Assembly: GCA_003452695.1 (NCBI GenBank)
Contig: DMNP01000029.1
Location: 1 to 6,027, forward strand
DNA: 6,027 nucleotides
DNA from: Eggerthellaceae bacterium
GTDB lineage: Bacteria; Actinomycetota; Coriobacteriia; Coriobacteriales; Eggerthellaceae
Direction: 5' to 3'
Part shown: positions 1 through 4,562 of the stretch, piece after piece
How the letters are laid out: the number at the start of each line of letters is the position of its first letter
Numbering within the stretch: the first letter of the stretch is position 1
Translations under genes and position numbers: made by a program
Notes under the pieces: model-generated
The model's database searches: none
The model's input: only the letters and a program-made list of their open reading frames with translations
Told to the model about the DNA's origin: nothing

Positions 1-720
1 TGCACCTGGGAAAAACGGGCAGCACTTGCGCTTGCATTGGGCATTGCGCTGGAAGAACGCGCAGGTCACTTCGTCGGGTACCTGCATGCTCACGCCGAGC
101 ACCTCGTTGATGTAGGGAACCGCCGTAAGCACCGCGATGTAGCCCGTGCGCTTGCAGCAGCGCGGGCCGCCCAGGTCGGCCATACGGCCCAAGATAATCG
201 ACGTGAGCCGCTGGCACTGCGCCCAGGGCTCCTGGGTCATGGGGGTGGAGCCGTTTAGGATGCTCATGGCCTGGCCGGCGGATACGGCCGCACCGCACGT
301 GCCCCAGAAACCGCATGTGCCACCCGGCACCTGCAGGCTGCGCTTCTTCAGCTCCGCCAGGGCCGCAGCCTTGTCCAGCGGTTGCCCCTGCGGGTTCTTG
401 GCGCCCGCATTGGCATAGGCGGTGATGATCGCGGCGCCTATCAGCGTGTGGTGCTCGGGGCCGTTCGGGTAGATGGACTTGTCGTTCATGGCCTCGTTGA
501 CGATGGCGATGGGATCGGTCGAATCCGAACCCGAGCACAGGCCGATGATATAGCCCACGCCCTCGCTGCGATGGCAGGCATCGCACACGTAGTGTCCCTC
601 CGTGCAGACGGAATGGCCCGTTTCCTTCTTGCCGCACATGCAGCATTCCACCTCGCGCGCTTCCTCCCAGTACACGAGCGGCTCGCCGCATACGAGGCAA
701 TTCGCTTTCCCTACCGACAT
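1..720 (-). CDS. Cysteine-rich DUF5714-type protein, C-terminus cut by window edge
   Basis: The frame is open from ATG at 720-718 to the window edge (240 codons, no stop), so the 3' end is missing. I translated it by hand. An AGGAG ribosome binding site lies 5 nt before the ATG and decides this start over the out-of-frame ATG at 724-722. The N-terminal 50 residues form a knuckle-like region with CxxC at 8-11, Cys 26, 27, 29, 39 and CDAC at 46-49. The core carries GPEHH (87-91), CGFWGTCGAA (136-145) and GGPRCCKR (184-191), and Cys 220, 229, 233, 234 lie just before the cut. That is 18 Cys in 240 residues. From memory these blocks match the uncharacterised DUF5714 family of anaerobic bacteria and archaea. 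The Cys pattern suggests metal or Fe-S binding (inference). No signal peptide or membrane segment is visible, so it is probably cytoplasmic. It lies 115 bp behind the permease on the same strand and is probably co-transcribed. Its biochemical function is unknown. Confidence 0.88.
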   Translation of the reverse strand, partial: MSVGKANCLVCGEPLVYWEEAREVECCMCGKKETGHSVCTEGHYVCDACHRSEGVGYIIGLCSGSDSTDPIAIVNEAMNDKSIYPNGPEHHTLIGAAIITAYANAGAKNPQGQPLDKAAALAELKKRSLQVPGGTCGFWGTCGAAVSAGQAMSILNGSTPMTQEPWAQCQRLTSIILGRMADLGGPRCCKRTGYIAVLTAVPYINEVLGVSMQVPDEVTCAFFQRNAQCKRKCCPFFPGA

Positions 721-737
721 GCATGCTCCTCTCTCTT

Positions 738-771
738 CGCCGGGCCCATCGCGCATCGCGCTTGCCCGGCG
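738..771 (-). other. GC-rich hairpin just upstream of the DUF5714-type gene
   Basis: A perfect 8-bp inverted repeat (738-745 with 764-771) encloses a small inner stem (750-753 with 757-760). In the leftward transcript it ends 8 nt before the AGGAG of the DUF5714-type gene. No T-run follows, so it does not look like an intrinsic terminator. A role in mRNA stability or attenuation is possible but unproven. Confidence 0.4.
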
Positions 772-798
772 CTTGCATTCGCCATTTCGAAGACGCCA

Positions 799-821
799 GC
801 CGCCAGCGCACCCGCGGCGGC
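799..821 (-). other. GC-rich hairpin 14 nt after the permease stop codon
   Basis: A 6-bp stem (799-804 with 816-821) continues, past a one-base bulge at 805, into three more pairs (806-808 with 813-815) and a 4-nt loop. It follows the permease stop codon (838-836) in the direction of transcription. There is no downstream T-tract, so termination here is not supported. It may mark an RNA processing or protection site. Confidence 0.35.
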
Positions 822-835
822 GACCGAACGTGTTC

Positions 836-1852
836 CTATTCGCTCCATTTCACCGTCTTTCGCACGAGCAGGCCGACCAGGGCGTCGAGCACGGTGACGA
901 CGATGCCCACGACGATTATGCCAGCCACGACGTTCGTGTAGTTGGCGTAGTTGGTGTAGTTTATGATGAAGTATCCCAGGCCGCTCGACGCGCCGTACAT
1001 CTCGGCCATGACCAGCATGAGCATGGCCGTGGGCAGCTGCACTTTCAACCCGGTTACGATGGTCGGGTACAGATACGGCAGCAGCACGCGAAAGATCATC
1101 GTGGGCGTGGAAAGCCCCATAGTCTTGGCGGAATCCAGGATGCGCCGGTCCAGGCTTTCCACGCGCAGGATGGTGTTCATGAGCGTCGGCCAGAATATGC
1201 CGAGAAAAATGACCATGATTGCCGCGAACCGGAAGGAATGCAGCAGCAGGACCAGATACGGCGTGAACACGATGGCCGGCACCGGCGCGAGTACCTTGGC
1301 GATGGGAAACACGGTCTCGCGCACCTTCGGCAGCCATCCCACGAACAGGCCGATGATCGTGGCCGCCACGAGCGAGGTGATGAACCCCTGTCCGAGCATG
1401 GTAAGCGAAGACACCACGTTGCCCCACAGCTCGTCGGGGATTCTCGTGAACACCGCGAACACGTTTTCCGGCAGCGGGATGAGCACGGGATGCGTAAGCT
1501 TCAAGTCGGTAGAGGCCACTTCCCATACGGCGAAGAACAGGAACACGACCGAAGCGATGTTGCAGGTGGAGCGGCGTCGGCCGCCCACGATATAGCGCCA
1601 CATGAACAACGCCCAGCTCACAACCACCGCAACGGAGAATTCCACGCTGCTGGAAGGAACCCTGCCGCCCTTCACGTCGATTCCGCCGAACGTTACCGCG
1701 CGAAACACGTCCGCCGCAACGTCACCAGGAATGTAGATGGTCAGCAGCGCAAGCGCGAAGAGCGCGTTCGACACGACGAACGACGGCTTCACGAAGCGGC
1801 CGCGCGAAGCGCGATTGGCGCGGCCCTGCTGCGTTTGGGCAAGCTCTGCCAT
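836..1852 (-). CDS. ABC transporter permease, nitrate/sulfonate/taurine type, with N-terminal extension
   Basis: 338-residue integral membrane subunit that would form the translocation channel of the importer, paired with the ATPase encoded just upstream. The classic BPD-type core runs from about residue 98 to the end. It includes a cytoplasmic EAA-type coupling loop at 232-259, with Ala242, Gly246 and the closing LLP, as in SsuC/TauC-like permeases. Hydrophobic segments lie near 25-42, 72-89, 99-113, 150-173, 187-205, 209-229, 271-285 and 308-330. Family members usually have about 250-280 residues. The extra length here is N-terminal: a basic stretch (R11-K22) and two additional probable membrane segments. 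The start ATG (1852-1850) overlaps the ATPase stop TGA by one base, which points to translational coupling and supports this start over upstream in-frame candidates. The periplasmic-side motif NYTNYANYTN (298-307) is a small internal repeat. The substrate is unknown. Confidence 0.94.
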   Translation of the reverse strand: MAELAQTQQGRANRASRGRFVKPSFVVSNALFALALLTIYIPGDVAADVFRAVTFGGIDVKGGRVPSSSVEFSVAVVVSWALFMWRYIVGGRRRSTCNIASVVFLFFAVWEVASTDLKLTHPVLIPLPENVFAVFTRIPDELWGNVVSSLTMLGQGFITSLVAATIIGLFVGWLPKVRETVFPIAKVLAPVPAIVFTPYLVLLLHSFRFAAIMVIFLGIFWPTLMNTILRVESLDRRILDSAKTMGLSTPTMIFRVLLPYLYPTIVTGLKVQLPTAMLMLVMAEMYGASSGLGYFIINYTNYANYTNVVAGIIVVGIVVTVLDALVGLLVRKTVKWSE

Positions 1853-2631
1853 CAATCCTCGTCCTCCTTGCCCGTCGCCGTGGCCTCGAACAGCTGCAGC
1901 ACCTCGTCTTTTATCGCCTTCACCTCGGGGTCGAGCGCATCGGCGGTGCGCGAGCGTTCCCGGGGCAGCTCGAAGGTGCGTATGATGTGCTTCGGCTCCA
2001 TGAACGCGATGCGGTCCGCCAGGATCAGCGCCTCGTCTATGTCGTGCGTTACGAACACGGCCGTCTTGCAGCAGGCGCCTTCCCACTGGTCCAGCAGCAT
2101 TTCCTGAAGGCGGCGGCGGATCATGGGGTCGAGCGCCCCGAAGGGCTCGTCGAGCAGCATGGTGGGCGCATCGATGGCAAGTGCACGAGCGATGGCCACG
2201 CGTTGGCGCATGCCCCCCGACAGCTGGAACGGATAGCGGTCGGCTGCCTCTCCCACGCCGACCTGGTCGAGCAGTTGGCGTGCGCGAGCGTCCACCTCGG
2301 CTGCGGGAAGGCCCCGGTGCGTTTGTTGGATGGCGAACTTCACGTTCTTCACGGCCGTTTGCCAGGGGAACAGCGAATAGCTCTGGAAGACGATGGAGCG
2401 GTCGGGCCCCGGGCCCGTTATGGGCTGGCCATCGACGAGAATCTGGCCCTTCGTCGGCGCTTCCAGCCCCGCGATCAGGCTGAGCATGGTGGACTTGCCG
2501 CATCCCGAATGTCCCACGAGGCACAGGAACTCGCCATCGCGGATGTGCAGGTTCACGTCTTCGAGCGCGAGGAAGGTCTCGTTTGCATCGACGTAGGAGT
2601 ATTCCACGTCCTTGAATACTATTGAAGGCAT
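1852..2631 (-). CDS. ABC transporter ATP-binding protein, nitrate/sulfonate/taurine type
   Basis: 259-residue cytoplasmic ATPase that would power uptake through the neighbouring permease. All nucleotide-binding motifs are present: Walker A GHSGCGKST (40-48), Q-loop Gln83 in FQSYSLFPW, signature LSGGMRQR (137-144), Walker B MLLDEP (158-163), D-loop GALD (165-168) and switch His196 in THDIDEA. The FPW after the Q-loop and the THDIDEA form are typical of the SsuB/TauB/NrtD group. Length is normal and no C-terminal regulatory domain is present. I chose the ATG at 2631-2629 (protein begins MPSIVF) because GAGGAG lies 4 nt upstream. A longer in-frame start at 2658 would add nine basic residues and lacks such a site. 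The stop overlaps the permease start. The gene follows the binding-protein gene after a 148-bp gap holding three hairpins, which probably lowers its expression relative to that gene. Confidence 0.96.
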   Translation of the reverse strand: MPSIVFKDVEYSYVDANETFLALEDVNLHIRDGEFLCLVGHSGCGKSTMLSLIAGLEAPTKGQILVDGQPITGPGPDRSIVFQSYSLFPWQTAVKNVKFAIQQTHRGLPAAEVDARARQLLDQVGVGEAADRYPFQLSGGMRQRVAIARALAIDAPTMLLDEPFGALDPMIRRRLQEMLLDQWEGACCKTAVFVTHDIDEALILADRIAFMEPKHIIRTFELPRERSRTADALDPEVKAIKDEVLQLFEATATGKEDED

Positions 2632-2660
2632 CGCTCTCCTCGTTGCGCGTTCGTGCATCT

Positions 2661-2701
2661 GTCATCTGCGGGCGCGCCGTGCGGACGTGCGCGCAGATGG
2701 C
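2661..2701 (-). other. Intergenic hairpin III, before the ATPase gene
   Basis: An 8-bp perfect stem, CATCTGCG at 2663-2670 with CGCAGATG at 2692-2699, closes a 21-nt GC-rich loop that can form a few more pairs. It is the last of three hairpins in the gap between the binding-protein and ATPase genes and ends about 20 nt before the ATPase ribosome binding site. No T-tract follows in the direction of transcription. Confidence 0.4.
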
Positions 2702-2711
2702 AGAGCATCGG

Positions 2712-2743
2712 CGCGCGCCTGCGAGCGGGGTCGCAAGCGCGCG
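2712..2743 (-). other. Intergenic hairpin II, 13-bp stem between binding-protein and ATPase genes
   Basis: In the leftward RNA, 2712-2724 pairs with 2731-2743 in an uninterrupted 13-bp stem with a 6-nt loop. Twelve pairs are Watson-Crick and one is a G-U wobble (2719 with 2736). Almost all are G-C, making it the most stable local fold I found in the window. There is no following T-run. Strong hairpins behind binding-protein genes of ABC operons are known to protect the upstream message from 3' decay. That role is inferred here. Confidence 0.55.
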
Positions 2744-2762
2744 GGTCGTGCCGGACAGGCGG

Positions 2763-2780
2763 GGCAACGGACGCGTTGCC
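2763..2780 (-). other. Intergenic hairpin I, directly at the binding-protein stop codon
   Basis: GGCAACG (2763-2769) pairs perfectly with CGTTGCC (2774-2780) around a 4-nt loop. The first base of the stem in the RNA is the last base of the binding-protein stop codon (TAG, 2782-2780). No T-tract follows, so it is not a standard intrinsic terminator. It could act together with hairpin II. Confidence 0.45.
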
Positions 2781-4060
2781 TACACGCCCATCGTGTTGTT
2801 CTTCTCGTACTTCGTCATCAGGCCCTTGTAGAAATCCGCGTTCTCGCCGCGGTCGATGAGGGTCTGCAGCGCCGTCTTGTAGATGGTTGAATCCATATGC
2901 TCCAGGATAAGGTCCTTGTCGGGGTCCTGGATGTCGCCGTTGTCTATCATATCGCCGTAGAAGTCGTACACGTCGTTGGTGCGCGGATCCATTTCGAACT
3001 GCATGGCGGCCACGTAGTCGCCCAGGCCATAGGTTATGGCCTCGCAGAAATCCTGCGGCTGGCCGGAGTAGGCCATGATGTCCTGCACGACGCCTTCCTT
3101 GTCGTTGGCGATGTCGTACATGGCCCGGATGTTCGCAATCTCGAACTTCACGAGCTGCGACTTCTTCTCCTCGAAGGCCTTGCGGTTCGTGGACTGGCGG
3201 CAGCACGGGAACTCGTGGCCGATCAGGTCCTGCGGCTGGAAGGCCACGGCCAGCTTGCCGCCCTGGGTGAACTGGTAGCCCTGGCCGCTGTTCACGAAGC
3301 ACATGTCCACTTCGCCGTTCTCGACCGCCGCCGCCTCGGCAGCCATGCTCTCCAGCAGGATGAAGGCCACGTCGGCGGTGCCGTTGTCCACATCTTCGGG
3401 CTTGTCGCCGATCTTCAGGCCCTGCTTGCGCAGCCAGGACTTCGTGACCATGTGGCCGGTCTCCATGCGGAAGCAGGCGATCTTCTTGCCCTTGAAGTCC
3501 TCGGCGGTCTTGTACTTGTCCTTGTTCTCGGCAAGCACGAGCGCTTCGGAGCCGTTGGTCACGGTGCCGCCGAAGATGACGAGGTCGTCGCCTTGGCCGA
3601 CATAGGTGCACGTGGGGATGGAGCCGAAGGGCAGCACGTCCACGGTTCCATCGGAAAGCATCGGCATAGCCTCGGGGAAGCCGCCGGACACCACCTCGGG
3701 GGTCCCGATGTTCAGCTTCTCGTCGGTGTAGTAGCCACGCTGGTTGGCCACGATGATGCAGGCTATCTTCGCATCCTTGCCGAGCAACACGAGCTTCAGG
3801 TCTTCCATGGCGTCGTTCACCGTAATGACCGCCGCCGATGCAGACGCGCTGGCCGACGCGCTGGCAGACGCGCTGGCCGACGACGCGCTGGATGCTGCGG
3901 CGCTGGCAGACGCGCTGGATGCTGCGGCGCTGGATGCTGCACTGGAAGAGGCCTGGCCGCCGCAACCGGCGAGCAGAGCGCCCGCGCCGAGCATGAAAGC
4001 CGCCGTGGCGCTGCCCGTTATGAAAGAGCGCCTGGAAAGATTCGAACCCTGAAGTGACAT
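2780..4060 (-). CDS. Tat-type lipoprotein substrate-binding protein of the ABC importer (NMT1/SsuA-like)
   Basis: 426-residue receptor expected to be tethered outside the membrane and to deliver a ligand to the permease. The N-terminus has a twin-arginine motif SRRSF (9-13), a hydrophobic segment (about 18-31) and a lipobox LAGC with lipid-anchored Cys33, so it is probably Tat-exported and lipidated. Residues 37-77 are purely Ser and Ala, a flexible linker. The globular domain starts near 78 with features of the NMT1/SsuA/TauA fold, such as the early QRGYYTDE segment (a GYF-type element) and the SDGTVDVLPFGS segment. It has seven Cys (101, 151, 196, 254, 286, 287, 339), including a Cys pair in PCCRQ. 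I chose ATG 4060-4058 because AAAGGA lies 9 nt upstream. As first gene of the run it follows a recognisable promoter and a 5'-UTR hairpin. The ligand cannot be assigned: sulfonates, nitrate, pyrimidines and aromatics all use this class. Confidence 0.94.
   Translation of the reverse strand: MSLQGSNLSRRSFITGSATAAFMLGAGALLAGCGGQASSSAASSAAASSASASAAASSASSASASASASASASASAAVITVNDAMEDLKLVLLGKDAKIACIIVANQRGYYTDEKLNIGTPEVVSGGFPEAMPMLSDGTVDVLPFGSIPTCTYVGQGDDLVIFGGTVTNGSEALVLAENKDKYKTAEDFKGKKIACFRMETGHMVTKSWLRKQGLKIGDKPEDVDNGTADVAFILLESMAAEAAAVENGEVDMCFVNSGQGYQFTQGGKLAVAFQPQDLIGHEFPCCRQSTNRKAFEEKKSQLVKFEIANIRAMYDIANDKEGVVQDIMAYSGQPQDFCEAITYGLGDYVAAMQFEMDPRTNDVYDFYGDMIDNGDIQDPDKDLILEHMDSTIYKTALQTLIDRGENADFYKGLMTKYEKNNTMGV
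3830..3952 (-). repeat. Degenerate 12-nt tandem repeats encoding a Ser/Ala linker
   Basis: This 123-bp tract inside the binding-protein gene encodes 41 consecutive Ser/Ala residues. It is built from imperfect repeats of a 12-nt unit, roughly AGCGCGTCNGCC on the coding strand, with interspersed GCAGC-type variants. Unit-length changes keep the reading frame, so linker length can vary without breaking the gene. The linker separates the lipid anchor at Cys33 from the ligand-binding domain. Confidence 0.85.
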
Positions 4061-4069
4061 TGTCTCTGA

Positions 4070-4075
4070 TCCTTT
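4070..4075 (-). promoter_or_regulatory. Ribosome binding site of the binding-protein gene
   Basis: AAAGGA on the minus strand, 9 nt before the ATG at 4060-4058. It overlaps the closing arm of the 5'-UTR hairpin (4074-4079) by two bases, so folding could influence its accessibility. Confidence 0.65.
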
Positions 4076-4113
4076 CTCGCAAAACCCGCTTCGTCCCTAC
4101 GGGCTTACGAGAA
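4074..4113 (-). promoter_or_regulatory. 5'-UTR hairpin in the importer leader
   Basis: In the leftward RNA an outer 6-bp stem (4074-4079 with 4108-4113) encloses an 8-bp inner stem (4082-4089 with 4099-4106, including two G-U pairs) and a 9-nt loop. It covers nearly the whole predicted leader and ends at the ribosome binding site. It matches no riboswitch consensus known to me. It could be a 5' stability hairpin or a translational control element. Confidence 0.4.
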
Positions 4114-4117
4114 CAGA

Positions 4118-4146
4118 ACTATAGCACGAACCCAGATATTTGACGA
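4118..4146 (-). promoter_or_regulatory. Probable sigma-70 type promoter of the ABC importer operon
   Basis: On the minus strand the -10 hexamer is TATAGT (4123-4118, 5 of 6 consensus bases) and the -35 is TCGTCA (4146-4141, 4 of 6), with an optimal 17-bp spacer. Predicted transcription start is near 4111, giving a leader of about 50 nt. The surrounding DNA is clearly more AT-rich than the genes. The -35 lies inside a perfect inverted repeat (4134-4151). Confidence 0.6.
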
Positions 4147-4151
4147 TATCT
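4134..4151. promoter_or_regulatory. Perfect inverted repeat over the -35 region, candidate operator
   Basis: AGATAT (4134-4139) and ATATCT (4146-4151) are exact reverse complements separated by 6 bp, the geometry of a site for a dimeric regulator. The right half and the spacer cover the predicted -35 of the importer promoter, so a bound protein would block RNA polymerase. No regulator gene is present in the window, and the binding protein is unknown. Confidence 0.45.
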
Positions 4152-4525
4152 ATTACTTTACCTACACCCACTATGGAACTGCAGCGTGTTACTGCCCACG
4201 GCCCACGGCCTGCAGCTGTTGCTTTTCACGGTCCGGCCAGACGCTCGATGCGGCAGAGATCGTAAACGACGTTCAAACCGCGCAGGCCGACACCTACTCC
4301 GCCGGCAACCAGAATGCCGATATCCTGGGATCATCCGACTTGCGTGGCACCGGATGCTTCTTTATTTTCACGAACGGGCATATCGCCAGAATCGCAGCAT
4401 GTTCCCCCACTCCGTGCATCCCGCAGGTGCACGAGCGGCATCGCGACTGCGACGAGAGCGCGCCACGGGTAACTCCCCCGGTGAAAACAACGGATACGTT
4501 TCAGGCGCCTTTCAGCCGTGAACCT
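4152..4525. other. Gene-poor divergent spacer, possible coding remnant
   Basis: No convincing gene is seen here. One plus-strand frame (about 4202-4400) stays open and reads coding-like, for example LDAAEIVNDVQTAQADTYSA from 4244, with many C-ending codons. It has no ATG or visible ribosome binding site upstream, resembles no family I recognise, and then runs out of frame into the hydrolase gene. It could be a decayed gene fragment or chance openness in GC-rich DNA. Also present are a short tandem duplication of GCCCACG (4194-4207) and an inverted repeat at 4413-4433. Confidence 0.3.
4413..4433. repeat. Inverted repeat CGTGCA-N9-TGCACG
   Basis: A perfect 6-bp inverted repeat with a 9-bp spacer lies 150 bp upstream of the hydrolase start codon, well above its -10 box. 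The geometry suits either a distal activator site or chance. No other support was found. Confidence 0.25.
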
Positions 4526-4531
4526 TATACT
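4526..4531 (+). promoter_or_regulatory. -10 element of the hydrolase promoter
   Basis: TATACT matches 5 of 6 consensus -10 bases and lies 31 bp before the start codon, predicting a leader of about 25 nt. No good -35 hexamer is found 16-18 bp upstream, so the promoter may need an activator or use a different sigma factor. Confidence 0.5.
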
Positions 4532-4547
4532 TTAACCATGACAATCG

Positions 4548-4555
4548 AAAGGGGA
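4548..4555 (+). promoter_or_regulatory. Ribosome binding site of the hydrolase gene
   Basis: AAAGGGGA is a strong Shine-Dalgarno match 7 nt before the ATG at 4563. It decides that start: the ATG at 4538 lies upstream of it and in another frame. Confidence 0.75.
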
Positions 4556-4562
4556 ATTCGAG

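Noticed and set aside
602..2107. A 501-codon open frame on the plus strand opposite the permease, ATPase end and DUF5714 start
   Set aside because: It is antisense to well-supported genes, and its product is full of His, Arg and Asp runs typical of reverse frames in GC-rich DNA. No family or ribosome binding site is seen.
1853..2767. Upstream in-frame extension of the permease frame through the ATPase gene, giving a 643-residue product
   Set aside because: The extension is Arg/Pro/Gly-rich nonsense in an alternate frame of the ATPase gene. The coupled ATG at 1852 gives the natural permease start.
2661..2780. Intrinsic terminator after the binding-protein gene
   Set aside because: The hairpins are strong but none is followed by a T-run in the direction of transcription, and importer genes continue on the same strand.
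3830..3952. CRISPR-like or mobile-element repeats
   Set aside because: The repeats are 12 nt, contiguous, without spacers, and in frame within a gene. They encode the Ser/Ala linker.
2897..4057. A 386-codon plus-strand frame opposite the binding-protein gene
   Set aside because: Its product is rich in Val, Leu, His and Ala and is the mirror of the true coding frame, with no recognisable domain.
2619..4082. A 487-codon minus-strand frame overlapping the binding-protein gene
   Set aside because: It is the +1 shadow of the real gene, which alone has the Tat signal, lipobox and receptor fold features.
4140..4168. Rightward promoter from TTGACG at 4140-4145
   Set aside because: The -35 match is good but the hexamer 17 bp downstream (TACACC) is poor, and it lies about 400 bp from the hydrolase start. 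TATACT at 4526 is a better placed -10.
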